Shown: piece by piece, positions 26,879 through 35,438 of the stretch
Layout of the letters: every line of letters begins with the position of its first letter
How positions within the stretch are numbered: the first letter of the stretch is position 1
DNA from: DATBJG01 sp963790545
GTDB lineage: Bacteria; Acidobacteriota; Vicinamibacteria; Vicinamibacterales; JAMQPK01
Direction of reading: 5' to 3'
DNA length: 64,000 bases
Assembly: GCA_963790545.1 (NCBI GenBank)
Contig: CAWBPA010000021.1
Coordinates: 62,001 to 126,000, forward strand
The notes under the pieces: generated by a model
What the model was told of the DNA's origin: nothing
The model's input: the letters and a program-made list of their open reading frames with translations, nothing else
The model's database searches: none
Program-made: the position numbers and the translations under genes

Positions 26879-27319
26879 CTAGAGCCCGAGGTCCGACAAC
26901 GCCCGTGCGTCGTCATCCGTAAAGGGTTCGCGCTGGAGCTTGGCCAGGAAGCGTTCGTGATTCCACACTTCGAGAAAATCGAACTGGCCGAAAACGTCGA
27001 CTTCGCCGATCATGTGGGCAGCGTCGCGCAATCGCTGCGGGATCAGCACGCGTCCCTGACCGTCGAGCTCGGAGTTCTGACCGTAGAAGTTGACGCGATC
27101 GAGGTACTTTTGCCGGGAGGGATGGGCCGAAGGGATCTGGCCGAGCTTGCGCTCGATCCCCGCCCAGACCGGCATCGGATAGATCCGGACTGAATCGCCG
27201 TGAAGGCTCGTCACGAATAGCTCACGCCCGTACTCTTTTTCAAGGTACGCGCGGAATCCGTTTGGCACCTTCAGACGGCCCTTGTCGTCAATCTTTGCCG
27301 GCGAGTTGCCCCGAAGCAC
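26879..27319 (-). CDS. mraZ: Transcriptional regulator MraZ
   Basis: DNA-binding protein with two SpoVT/AbrB-like half domains that represses its own dcw cluster. The first half has AKIDDKGRLKVPNGFRAYL and the second SELDGQGRVLIPQRLRDAA, the duplicated DxxGR signature. 146 residues, starting at a GTG at 27319. The promoter and three operator repeats are directly upstream, so autoregulation is well supported here. Confidence 0.96.
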   Translation of the reverse strand: MLRGNSPAKIDDKGRLKVPNGFRAYLEKEYGRELFVTSLHGDSVRIYPMPVWAGIERKLGQIPSAHPSRQKYLDRVNFYGQNSELDGQGRVLIPQRLRDAAHMIGEVDVFGQFDFLEVWNHERFLAKLQREPFTDDDARALSDLGL

Positions 27320-27328
27320 GTCGGCTAC

Positions 27329-27353
27329 TCCACACTACTCCACAAAAATCCAC
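27329..27353 (-). promoter_or_regulatory. MraZ-binding box: three GTGGA repeats, 10-bp period
   Basis: On the minus strand the pentamer GTGGA occurs three times, each separated by exactly five bases (plus-strand TCCAC at 27329-27333, 27339-27343 and 27349-27353). Three or more short G-rich repeats at a 10-bp period, just before mraZ, is the known form of MraZ operators (TGGGN in E. coli). The box begins right after the -10 element and so covers the transcription start. Confidence 0.85.
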
Positions 27354-27356
27354 CCG

Positions 27357-27385
27357 ATACTAGAGGAGCGTGCGAGGGGTGTCAA
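27357..27385 (-). promoter_or_regulatory. Sigma70 promoter of the dcw cluster
   Basis: On the minus strand a consensus -35 TTGACA (27385-27380) is followed by a 17-base spacer and a -10 TAGTAT (27362-27357). It lies immediately upstream of the MraZ box and 38 bases before the mraZ start codon. Confidence 0.85.
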
Positions 27386-27565
27386 CGACAAAAGGCGCGC
27401 AGTCAGTAACTTACGTCATATGTTCGCCTTTGGTCAAGGGCCCAATTATCGCGGCGATCAGACGACGAATCGCCCGTTCCGTGAGCCGGCTGAGCTCAAC
27501 GTGCTAGGATTCGGCGTTTTGGGATCCGGTGCCGTGAGGCGCCATACCGCTCCACTGGTGATTGC

Positions 27566-28660
27566 ATGCTTCGCGCCGCCCTGGTTGGCTTGTCGAGTTC
27601 CGGAAAGACCACGCTCTTCCAGTTGATGACCAGCATGCGGGAAGGGGCCGCGCCCGCCGGGCGTGGGCGAACCGAAGCGAATGTCGGCATTTCGCGTGTC
27701 CCTGATGCGCGACTCGATCGTTTGACGGCGATGTACAACCCGCGCAAGCGGGTTCCGGCAACGGTCGAGTTCGCAGACACGGCGGCAACCGGCCCACAGG
27801 CGCTGACCGACGTGGCCCCGTTTCGAAACGCCGATGCGCTGCTCCACGTTCTCAGAGCGTTTCGCGATCCGTCGGTGCCGCTTGCCGAAGGTTCCCTCGA
27901 TCCGCCGCACGATGCTCAACGCGTGGAAGACGAGCTGATTCTTACCGACCTCGGCATCGCCGAAAAACGGCTCGAACGGCTTGCCAAGGATTTGAAGAAA
28001 GCGCGGACGAGCGAATTGGAACACGAGCATGACGTGCTGGTGCGCTGTCGGACGTCGCTCGAAGCCGGCAGCCCGTTACGAGCCCTGTCGCTTGGCGCCG
28101 ACGACCTCAAGCGCTTGCGCGGCTTTCAGTTTCTGTCTGCCAAACCTCTGCTGCTCGTCGTCAATATCGATGAAGCCGACCTGACTGCCGGCGGCGGAGC
28201 CGCTCTTGCCGAAGCGCCCGCACGCGTCGGCCTGGAGGAATTTCTGTCGCGCGCCTCGACACGCGCCGTGGGCGTCTGCGCGAAGATCGAACTTGAAATC
28301 GCACAGCTCGAGGCCGCCGATGCTGCGGCATTCCTTGGCGAGCTCGGGCTCTCGGAGTCGGGGCTCGATCGCATCATCCGCGCAAGCTACGACCTGCTCG
28401 GATACATCTCATTCTTCACGGTCGGCGAAGACGAATGTCGCGCGTGGTCCGTCCCCCGGGGAACATCAGCCCAGGTGGCTGCCGGCGAAATCCATTCGGA
28501 TATCGCGAGGGGCTTCATCCGCGCCGAGGTTGTGTCGTACGACGCACTCGTCACGCGAGGGTCGCTGGCCGCAAGTCGCGACCACGGGGACCTGCGGCTC
28601 GAAGGGAAAGAGTACATCGTCAAGGACGGCGATGTGATCAACTTCCGTTTCGCGACATGA
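27566..28660 (+). CDS. ychF: YchF-like GTPase/ATPase with altered switch region
   Basis: Obg-related P-loop protein. Walker A is GLSSSGKTTL (residues 8-17). Family-like stretches include RVPDARLDRL, EDELILTDLGIAEKRLERL and a C-terminal TGS-type domain (GDVINFRFAT at the end). YchF proteins bind ATP and act in stress and translation. Here the usual DxAGLVKGA switch II motif reads DTAATGPQAL, so the nucleotide switch is clearly divergent. The G4-like site is NIDEADL. 364 residues, normal. It is divergent from mraZ, so the 245-base gap between them holds promoters for both. Confidence 0.82.
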   Translation: MLRAALVGLSSSGKTTLFQLMTSMREGAAPAGRGRTEANVGISRVPDARLDRLTAMYNPRKRVPATVEFADTAATGPQALTDVAPFRNADALLHVLRAFRDPSVPLAEGSLDPPHDAQRVEDELILTDLGIAEKRLERLAKDLKKARTSELEHEHDVLVRCRTSLEAGSPLRALSLGADDLKRLRGFQFLSAKPLLLVVNIDEADLTAGGGAALAEAPARVGLEEFLSRASTRAVGVCAKIELEIAQLEAADAAAFLGELGLSESGLDRIIRASYDLLGYISFFTVGEDECRAWSVPRGTSAQVAAGEIHSDIARGFIRAEVVSYDALVTRGSLAASRDHGDLRLEGKEYIVKDGDVINFRFAT

Positions 28661-28703
28661 TACGGTAAGCGCGGGCACGGACGCGCGCATTTCGACCGAA
28701 TTC

Positions 28704-29747
28704 ATGGCCATTCGACGGGTTATCGTGTGTGAGGCTCAGGTGCCATTCGTCTCGGGCGGTGCCGAGATTCAGGCTCGCGAACTCGTGAACGCGCTTCGCG
28801 AGCGTGGATATGAAGTCGAGCGTGTGGCGATTCCTTTCAAGTGGTATCCGAAGAGTGAGATCCTGGCCCACGCGGCGGCGTGGCGCCTCCTGGATCTGAG
28901 CGAGAGCAACGGCCAATCAATCGATTTGGTCATTGCCACGAAGTTCCCGACGTACTTTGTGCGACATCCCAACAAGGTCACGTGGCTGACACATCAATAC
29001 CGAGGGGTTTACGATCTCAGTGGAACGCCGTTTGGTGATTTCCACCATACCGAAGGGGACGTGGGACTGAAAGATCGAATCCTGCGCCTCGACGGCGAAA
29101 TGCTCGGCGAATGCCGGCGTCTTTACACCATCGCGCGCAACACCGCGACGCGGCTGGCAACGTTCAACGGCCTGCAGGCCGACGTCCTGTATCCACCGCC
29201 ACGGCTGGCGTCCAGGCTGCATGCCGGCCCTTCACGCGACTACGTGCTGGCGGTCGGCCGGCTGGAAACACTGAAGCGGCCCGATCTCCTCGTTCGTGCG
29301 GTCCCGTTCTTCGATAGCGGCTTTCGCCTGATCGTTGCAGGCGACGGCCCGCTCCGGACGGCCCTCGAAGAAACCGCTCAGCAACTGGGCATCAACGGCC
29401 GCGTGGAGTTCGCTGGCCGAGTGGACGATGAGACGCTGGTCGAGTTGTATGCGGGAGCCCTCGGCGTCGTTTACGCTCCGTATGACGAAGACTACGGGTA
29501 CGTCACACTCGAAGGGTTTCTTTCGGGCAAACCTGTGGTCACTGCGACCGATTCCGGCGGCACGCTGGAATTCGTCGAGGATGGCGTGAACGGCGTCATT
29601 TGTGAACCCACGCCCGAGGCCATCGGAGCGGCCGTGAATACTCTGATCAATGATCGACCACGCGCCGCCCGGCTCGGTCAGGCAGGGTTCGAACGTGCGC
29701 GAACAATCACCTGGACGGGCGTGATTGACAAGCTCGTGGAAGCGTGA
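28704..29747 (+). CDS. Glycosyltransferase family 4
   Basis: Retaining GT-B glycosyltransferase, cytosolic, likely acting on a lipid-linked or exopolysaccharide acceptor. The N-terminal domain has the acceptor-side glycine loop VPFVSGGAEIQARELVNAL. The C-terminal domain has AVGRLETLKRPDLLVRA and the donor-site E-x7-E region in GYVTLEGFLSGKPVV. 347 residues. It opens the glycan cluster, and the next gene starts seven bases after its stop. Confidence 0.88.
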   Translation: MAIRRVIVCEAQVPFVSGGAEIQARELVNALRERGYEVERVAIPFKWYPKSEILAHAAAWRLLDLSESNGQSIDLVIATKFPTYFVRHPNKVTWLTHQYRGVYDLSGTPFGDFHHTEGDVGLKDRILRLDGEMLGECRRLYTIARNTATRLATFNGLQADVLYPPPRLASRLHAGPSRDYVLAVGRLETLKRPDLLVRAVPFFDSGFRLIVAGDGPLRTALEETAQQLGINGRVEFAGRVDDETLVELYAGALGVVYAPYDEDYGYVTLEGFLSGKPVVTATDSGGTLEFVEDGVNGVICEPTPEAIGAAVNTLINDRPRAARLGQAGFERARTITWTGVIDKLVEA

Positions 29748-29753
29748 GCCACC

Positions 29754-30614
29754 GTGGCGGATCCGCGTCAGACCTCCATCGTCATTCCAGCCTTCAACGA
29801 AGCTCCGACGATTGGGGAGCTCGTCAGCGCGCTGCGGGAAGCCGCATCGTGGCGCGAAATCATCGTTGTGGACGACGGTTCGGATGACGACACGTCGTCA
29901 CATGCCAGAGCGGCGGGCGCTGTTGTGGTGCGGCACCCCTATAACAAAGGAAACGGTGCCTCCATCAAGACCGGAATTCGATCGGCGGCGGGTGATTTCG
30001 TGCTCGTCATGGACGGGGACGGGCAGCATCGATCCAGCGAGGCCCTCAAGGTTGCGGCGCGACTCGGCGAGTACGATCTGGTCATCGGGACGCGTACACC
30101 AGAAGCTCAGGCCACCCACGGCAGGCGGATCGGTAATGCGCTGCTGAACCGGCTGGCTACGTACCTGACTGGACAGAAAGTGCTCGACCTCACTTCTGGG
30201 CTCAGAGGCGCCAGGCGCGAATATCTGCGAGAGTTTCTGCATCTGATGCCGAACGGGTTCTCGACACCGACCACCACCACGCTCGCATTCATCAAGGCGG
30301 GCTACAACGTTCGATTCGAACCTGTCGACGTCCAGCAGCGCACGGGGGAGTCGAAGGTCAGGGTTGCCGCCGACGGCATCAGATTCTTCCTCATTCTGCT
30401 CAAGGTCGTGACCATCTTCAGCCCCCTGCGCCTGTTTGTCCCGTTGAGTCTCGTGGCCTTCGCGCTGGGCGCCGGCTATGCGGTGTGGACCGCGATCACT
30501 CAAAGCCACATCACCAATTCATCGGTGCTATTGATCGTGCTTGCGGTCCTCATTCTGCTTGTCGGCCTAGTCTCCGAGCAGATCTCCTCGCTCCGAGTGG
30601 AAGGGCGGCAGTGA
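29754..30614 (+). CDS. Glycosyltransferase family 2 with C-terminal membrane segments
   Basis: GT-A enzyme resembling dolichol/polyprenol-phosphate glycosyl synthases. The nucleotide-binding SIVIPAFNEAPTIGELV and VVDDGSDDDT and the metal site VLVMDGDGQH are clear. Two hydrophobic helices near the C-terminus (about residues 220-245 and 255-275) would anchor it. GTG start at 29754, 286 residues. Its stop overlaps the next start (GTGA), so it is in one operon with the neighbouring GTs. Confidence 0.87.
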   Translation: MADPRQTSIVIPAFNEAPTIGELVSALREAASWREIIVVDDGSDDDTSSHARAAGAVVVRHPYNKGNGASIKTGIRSAAGDFVLVMDGDGQHRSSEALKVAARLGEYDLVIGTRTPEAQATHGRRIGNALLNRLATYLTGQKVLDLTSGLRGARREYLREFLHLMPNGFSTPTTTTLAFIKAGYNVRFEPVDVQQRTGESKVRVAADGIRFFLILLKVVTIFSPLRLFVPLSLVAFALGAGYAVWTAITQSHITNSSVLLIVLAVLILLVGLVSEQISSLRVEGRQ

Positions 30615-31309
30615 ACGCCGTCGTCGTCGTTCCGACTTACAACGAGCGAGACAACCTGCCGCAACTGCTAACGGGGCTGTTGCAGTATCCCGCATTGAAG
30701 GTTCTGATTGTTGACGATAAGAGCCCTGATGGCACGGGGCAACTGGCGGAGCACATCGCACGAGAGCATCCCGGACGCATTGACGTCCTGCATCGAACGG
30801 GTCGTCGTGGGTTCGGGCGCTCGCTTCTGGAAGGGCTGATGCGGGCGACTCAGGGAACCGCCGACTTCGTGTTCCAGATGGACGCGGATCTTTCGCACGA
30901 TCCGAAATACCTGGCCGAAATGATGGCGGCAGCGTCCGATGCCGATCTGGTCATCGGTTCACGCTACTTGCATGGCGTCAGCGTCGTAAACTGGCCCCTT
31001 CGTCGAATCATTTTGAGTGCCTTTGCGAATCAGTACGTGCGGGCGGTCACCCGGTTGTCGGTACGGGACTGTACCAGCGGCTTTCGGTGCTGGCGCCGGG
31101 AGGCGCTGGCGCGGCTGCCCATGGGACGCCTCGAGTCAGAAGGCTACTCGTTGCTGGTTGAAATGCTCTATCTTGCCGAGCGCTCCGGGTGCCGGATCGT
31201 TGAAACACCTATCATCTTCGTCGAACGTCGACAAGGCGTCTCGAAGATGTCGTCGCGGGTCATGGTGGAGTCAGCCCTGACGCCGTGGCGGCTGCTCGTC
31301 CGGCGTTGA
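30611..31309 (+). CDS. Polyprenol-phosphate mannosyl/glucosyl synthase (GT2, DPM1-like)
   Basis: Probably transfers a sugar from NDP-sugar to polyprenyl phosphate. Motifs are VVVPTYNERDNLPQLL, IVDDKSPDGTGQLA, FQMDADLSHDPKYL and GSRYLHG, very close to Dpm1. It ends with VERRQGVSKMS and lacks membrane segments, as in single-domain DPM1 proteins. The start is a GTG at 30611 overlapping the previous TGA, giving 232 residues. The acceptor and sugar are inferred from the family. Confidence 0.88.
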   Translation: MNAVVVVPTYNERDNLPQLLTGLLQYPALKVLIVDDKSPDGTGQLAEHIAREHPGRIDVLHRTGRRGFGRSLLEGLMRATQGTADFVFQMDADLSHDPKYLAEMMAAASDADLVIGSRYLHGVSVVNWPLRRIILSAFANQYVRAVTRLSVRDCTSGFRCWRREALARLPMGRLESEGYSLLVEMLYLAERSGCRIVETPIIFVERRQGVSKMSSRVMVESALTPWRLLVRR

Positions 31310-31361
31310 TCACTCCTTGCTCCTCACCATTGACCGTGCTAAGGTTTAGCGCTTCCCGCAC

Positions 31362-32147
31362 ATGGGAACCCCAAGGGACGCCACACCGGTTGGCCTGAGT
31401 GTGTTTTTCCCCGCCTACAACGACGGGGGTACAGTGGCCAGCCTCGTCATCAGGGCCGTCCAAGCCGCGCGTCGCCTCACTTCCGACTACGAAATCATTA
31501 TCGTGGATGATGGCAGTACGGACGCCACGGCCGTCATCGCGGACGAGCTCGTGCAGAAATATCCGACCGTTCGAGTCGTGCATCATGCGACGAACCGTGG
31601 GTATGGTGGAGCGCTGCAAACTGGTTTTGCCTCGGCGACCAAGGAAATCGTCTTCTACACTGACGGTGACGCGCAGTACGATCCGGCAGAGATGACGCTG
31701 CTCTGGCAGCGCATGGATTCGCAGGTCGACCTGGTCAACGGCTACAAGATCAGCCGATCGGACCCCTGGCATCGCATTCTGTTCGGGCGCGCGTATCATC
31801 ACATCGTCAGGCTGATGTTCGGCCTTCGGGTTCGCGACGTCGACTGTGATTTTCGGATGATGCGTCGCTCGGTTTTCGACAAGGTGAAGCTCGAAAAGCA
31901 GAGCGGGGTGATCTGCCTCGAAATGATGAAGAAGATCCAGGACGCCGGGTTCGTGATCGTGGAAGTACCGGTGCACCACTATCACCGCGCCTACGGCAGG
32001 TCTCAGTTCTTCAATTTCGCACGCGTCTTTCGCACGGGGCTGGATGTCATGAAATTGTGGCTTGCGTTGGTCATCCGACGTGAGCACGTGCTCGGGCGCG
32101 GGTCGGAGGAGACTAAGCCGGTCCGGCACGAACCTCACCTCTTGTGA
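31362..32147 (+). CDS. Glycosyltransferase family 2
   Basis: GT-A enzyme with VFFPAYNDGGTVASLV, IVDDGSTDATAVI and the metal site FYTDGDAQYDPAEM. The C-terminal region has YHRAYGRSQFFNFAR, the kind of loop seen in DPM1-related sugar transferases. 261 residues, ATG at 31362. The stop overlaps the GTG of the epimerase gene. This is the third GT2 gene in a row and is distinct in sequence from the other two. Confidence 0.86.
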   Translation: MGTPRDATPVGLSVFFPAYNDGGTVASLVIRAVQAARRLTSDYEIIIVDDGSTDATAVIADELVQKYPTVRVVHHATNRGYGGALQTGFASATKEIVFYTDGDAQYDPAEMTLLWQRMDSQVDLVNGYKISRSDPWHRILFGRAYHHIVRLMFGLRVRDVDCDFRMMRRSVFDKVKLEKQSGVICLEMMKKIQDAGFVIVEVPVHHYHRAYGRSQFFNFARVFRTGLDVMKLWLALVIRREHVLGRGSEETKPVRHEPHLL

Positions 32148-33175
32148 CGGTCGACCACGAATCGTTTTACCGTCGACGTCGCGTCATGATCACCGGTGGA
32201 TTGGGATTCATCGGCAGCAATCTGGCGCGGGCGCTGGTCGAGCTCGGGGCCGAGGTTCTGATTGTCGATTCCCTGATTCCGGACTCGGGTGCCAATTTCT
32301 TCAATATCGATGGCATCGCGGATCGGGTCCGCGTCAATGTCGCCGACGTACGGCAGCAGAGCACCCTGAACTATCTCGTCCGCAACATCGAAGTCATCTT
32401 CAATCTTGCCGGTCAAATCAGCCACATCGACAGCATGCGGGATCCCTATACGGATCTCGAGATCAACTGCCGAAGTCAGCTCTGTCTGCTCGAGGCTTGC
32501 CGGAACTTCAACCCAAGAGTCAAGGTCGTGTTCGCCGGCACACGACAGGTCTACGGAAAACCTCTGACGCTGCCGGTCACTGAAAACCACCTCGTCCGAC
32601 CGACAGACGTCAACGGCGTCAACAAAGCCGCCGGGGAAAACTATCATCTGCTGTACAACAACGTGTTCGGAATCCGGGCGTGCTCGCTTCGTCTCACGAA
32701 TGTGTTTGGTCCGCGGCAGCTCATCAAGCATGATCGCCAGGGATTCATCGGCTGGTTCATTCGTCTGGCGCTGGAAGATCGAGAGATTCAGGTGTACGGT
32801 GACGGCTCACAGATGCGTGATTTCGTCTATGTCGACGACGCAGCAGAGGCGTTTCTCCGCGCCGGCGCTTCCGACGACTGTAATGGTGATGTCTTCAACG
32901 TCGGTGGCGCCGAGCCGATCACGCATCGGGAGCTCGTCTCGCTGCTGATCGACGCGTCGGGCGGGGGCACGGTGCGATACGTCCCGTGGCCGCCCGATAA
33001 GAAGGTGATCGATATCGGCAGCTTCTACGCGGATTCGAGCAAGATTCTCAAAACCGTCGGCTGGCGGCCGCGCACGTCGCTTCGGGACGGGCTGGTGCGC
33101 ACGATCCATTACTACCGTCAGCACCTGGAACACTACCTCGATACGCCCGCGGGCACGGCTTTGGAGTCGGTGTGA
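32144..33175 (+). CDS. NAD-dependent epimerase/dehydratase, atypical extended SDR
   Basis: Nucleotide-sugar-modifying Rossmann enzyme. The NAD site ITGGLGFIGSNLARAL and the DxAD/NLAGQ segments are normal. At the catalytic YxxxK site the sequence reads NGVNKAAGENYH, so asparagine replaces tyrosine. Similar NGINK variants form a recognisable epimerase-like subfamily. Downstream SLRLTNVFGPRQ and GDGSQMRDFVYVDD are standard. GTG start overlapping the preceding stop; 343 residues; its own stop overlaps the aminotransferase start. The substrate is not predictable from sequence. Confidence 0.85.
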   Translation: MTVDHESFYRRRRVMITGGLGFIGSNLARALVELGAEVLIVDSLIPDSGANFFNIDGIADRVRVNVADVRQQSTLNYLVRNIEVIFNLAGQISHIDSMRDPYTDLEINCRSQLCLLEACRNFNPRVKVVFAGTRQVYGKPLTLPVTENHLVRPTDVNGVNKAAGENYHLLYNNVFGIRACSLRLTNVFGPRQLIKHDRQGFIGWFIRLALEDREIQVYGDGSQMRDFVYVDDAAEAFLRAGASDDCNGDVFNVGGAEPITHRELVSLLIDASGGGTVRYVPWPPDKKVIDIGSFYADSSKILKTVGWRPRTSLRDGLVRTIHYYRQHLEHYLDTPAGTALESV

Positions 33176-34291
33176 CGGCCCGGCGGGTGCCCTTCGCCAA
33201 TCTCCAACCGGGTGACGATCACACGGCAATCACCGCCGCAATCGACCGCGTGCTTGCCCGCGGCTGGTTCATCCTCGGCCCCGAAGTTGCCGCGTTCGAG
33301 ACCGAGTTTGCGGCCGCGTGCGGTGCGCCTCATGCGGTCGGCGTCGGAACCGGCACCGATGCCCTCGCGCTCATTCTGCGCGGCCTTGGTATTGGGGCTG
33401 GCGACGAGGTCATCACGACGCCGGTCTCGGCGGCCTTCACGGCGTTGGCCATCATGATGGCCGGCGCACGGCCGGTGTTTGCCGACATCGACCCGATTCG
33501 CCTGACGCTCAATCCGGATACGGCCGCGGCGGCAATCACGAAGCGGACCGCTGCGATCATGCCGGTTCACCTGTACGGCCAGGCGGCCGACATGGCGACG
33601 TTCGCACGAATTGCGCAACGCCACGGGCTGGCGCTCGTCGAGGACTGTTGCCAATCGCATCTCGCAACCTGCGCCGGACGCCCGGTCGGCACCTTTGGCG
33701 CTGCCGGCGCGTTCAGCTTCTATCCGACGAAGAATCTCGGGGCGATCGGCGATGCGGGTGCGGTCATCACGACCGACAAGTCTCTGGCCGATCGCGTGCG
33801 ACGACTCCGAAACGGCGGCCAGGCAACCCGATATGATCACGTCGAAGCTGGCGTCAACAGCCGGCTCGACGAGCTGCAGGCCGCGGTGCTGCGTGCGCGC
33901 CTGCCCTTTCTGCGAGGCTGGACTGCTCGTAGACGAACACTAGCCAGCGCTTTACCGGACGCGGCTCGCGGCGGCCCCGGTTGTCGTACCGCCCGAGTTC
34001 GATCCTGGTCACGTGTATCATCTGTTCCCGGTCCGATCATCGGAGAGACCGGCGTTGCAAGCACATCTGGCATCACAGGGCTTTGACACCCTGATTCACT
34101 ACCCCGTGCCGATCCCCCGCCTGCCAGCATTGGCATCCGTCGACCCGGCCGACTGTCCCGTTGCAAGTCAGCTCTGTGACGAAGTCCTGTCGTTGCCGCT
34201 CTACCCTTCCCTCACCGATGACGACGTGAGGGCTGCCGCAGACGCCGTCTGCCGGTTCGCGTCCCGTCGCGGTGCCGGGGTGGGTCATTGA
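33172..34291 (+). CDS. DegT/DnrJ/EryC1 aminotransferase (one frameshift)
   Basis: PLP-dependent sugar aminotransferase that makes amino sugars for surface glycans. It opens with VPFANLQPGDDHTAI and has GTGTDALALILRGLGI, DCCQSHLATCAGR and the PLP lysine K187 in SFYPTKNLGAIGD. The frame breaks at a TTT at 33951-33953 after RRRTLASA. Dropping one T joins YRTRLAAAPVVVPPEFDPGH and continues to a normal C-terminus at 34291. Total about 372 residues when repaired. It is coupled to the SDR gene upstream by a GTGA overlap. Confidence 0.87.
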
Positions 34292-34304
34292 TAGCGACCG
34301 CCCC

Positions 34305-34364
34305 AAAAGGGGTCGGAGTCTTTTTCCGATCGTCGCGGGCCGAAAAAGACTCCCGACCCCTTTT
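34305..34364. repeat. REP-like long hairpin (AAAAGGGGTCGG...)
   Basis: Arms 34305-34326 and 34342-34364 pair over about 22 bases with one bulged G, around a 15-base loop. The end AAAAGGGGTCGG and the mirrored CCGACCCCTTTTTT could terminate transcription of the aminotransferase on the plus strand. The sequence also looks like a dispersed REP-type palindrome of the kind mobilised by Y1 (RAYT) transposases. No such transposase is in this window. Confidence 0.75.
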
Positions 34365-34385
34365 TTGTAGAGAGAAGCGAGACAC

Positions 34386-35348
34386 GTGCGCGCACTCATC
34401 ACAGGCGGTGCCGGATTCATCGGTTCCCATCTGGCCGACGCTCTGCTTCAGGAAGGGCACGCGGTCAGCATCATCGATGATCTGTCCACCGGCTCGATCG
34501 ACAACATCAGTCACCTCAAGGGAACTCGCGGGTTCGATTACGTCATCGACACGGTGACCAACGAACCGGTGCTGGCGGAACTCATCGATCGAAGCGATGT
34601 GGTGTTCCATCTGGCCGCCGCCGTGGGCGTCAAACTCATCGTGGAAGAGCCCGTCCACACCATCGAGACCAACGTTCACGGCACCGAAGTCGTGTTGAAG
34701 CATGCCAACAAAAAGAAGAAACTCGTTTTCATCGCGTCGACCTCAGAAGTGTACGGGAAGAGCGCCGACGTCCCATTCCGGGAGGACGCGGATCTGGTGA
34801 TGGGAGCCACCGCGAAACACCGATGGGCCTACGCGTGCAGCAAAGCGATCGATGAATTCCTTGCGCTGGCCTACTACAAAGAAAAAAAACTGCCCGTAAT
34901 CATCGTCCGGCTGTTCAACACGGTAGGGCCACGTCAGACCGGACAATATGGCATGGTCTTGCCGACGTTTGTCCGGCAGGCCCTGGCGGGGCATCCACTC
35001 ACAGTCTTCGGCGACGGCACGCAGTCGAGAAGCTTCACGTATGTGGGCGACGTCGTCGACGCGCTCATCAAGCTCGCGGCGGAACCGTCGGCGATCGGCC
35101 AGGTGTTCAACATCGGAAACGGCCACGAAATCACAATTGAGCAGCTTGCGGAAAAAGTGCGCAACATGACCGGGAGCCGCTCGGACATCGTGAAGATCCC
35201 GTACGACGAAGCCTACGAGTCTGGCTTCGAAGACATGCCGCGGCGAGTGCCAGATATTGGGAAGATTCACCGAGCGATCGGCTACGAACCTCGTGTCGAG
35301 CTCGACGACATCATCTCGAGGGTGATCGATTACTTTCAAAAACGCTAG
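34386..35348 (+). CDS. NAD-dependent nucleotide-sugar epimerase/decarboxylase
   Basis: Extended SDR with a normal site: NAD-binding ITGGAGFIGSHLADAL, ASTSEVYGKS, and catalytic YxxxK as YACSK. FNTVGPRQTGQYGMVLP and GDGTQSRSFTYVGDVVDAL follow. It resembles UDP-glucose 4-epimerase or UDP-glucuronate decarboxylase families, but which one cannot be decided from sequence reading alone. GTG start, 320 residues. It stands after the REP hairpin, so it probably has its own promoter. Confidence 0.88.
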   Translation: MRALITGGAGFIGSHLADALLQEGHAVSIIDDLSTGSIDNISHLKGTRGFDYVIDTVTNEPVLAELIDRSDVVFHLAAAVGVKLIVEEPVHTIETNVHGTEVVLKHANKKKKLVFIASTSEVYGKSADVPFREDADLVMGATAKHRWAYACSKAIDEFLALAYYKEKKLPVIIVRLFNTVGPRQTGQYGMVLPTFVRQALAGHPLTVFGDGTQSRSFTYVGDVVDALIKLAAEPSAIGQVFNIGNGHEITIEQLAEKVRNMTGSRSDIVKIPYDEAYESGFEDMPRRVPDIGKIHRAIGYEPRVELDDIISRVIDYFQKR

Positions 35349-35353
35349 CGCGT

Positions 35354-35377
35354 GACGTCCGGCTGAAGCCGGACGTC
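35354..35377. repeat. Perfect 10-bp palindromic hairpin (GACGTCCGGC)
   Basis: GACGTCCGGC, a TGAA loop, then GCCGGACGTC: a perfect ten-base stem starting six bases after the epimerase stop. No T-run follows, so termination would be weak. A palindrome of this form is likely to be dispersed in the genome as a REP-like element. Confidence 0.7.
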
Positions 35378-35438
35378 CCGGGGCTGGCGGGATCCTGTTT
35401 GAACGGATCGGCCGGAGCCCTTATACTGGTCTACAGAG

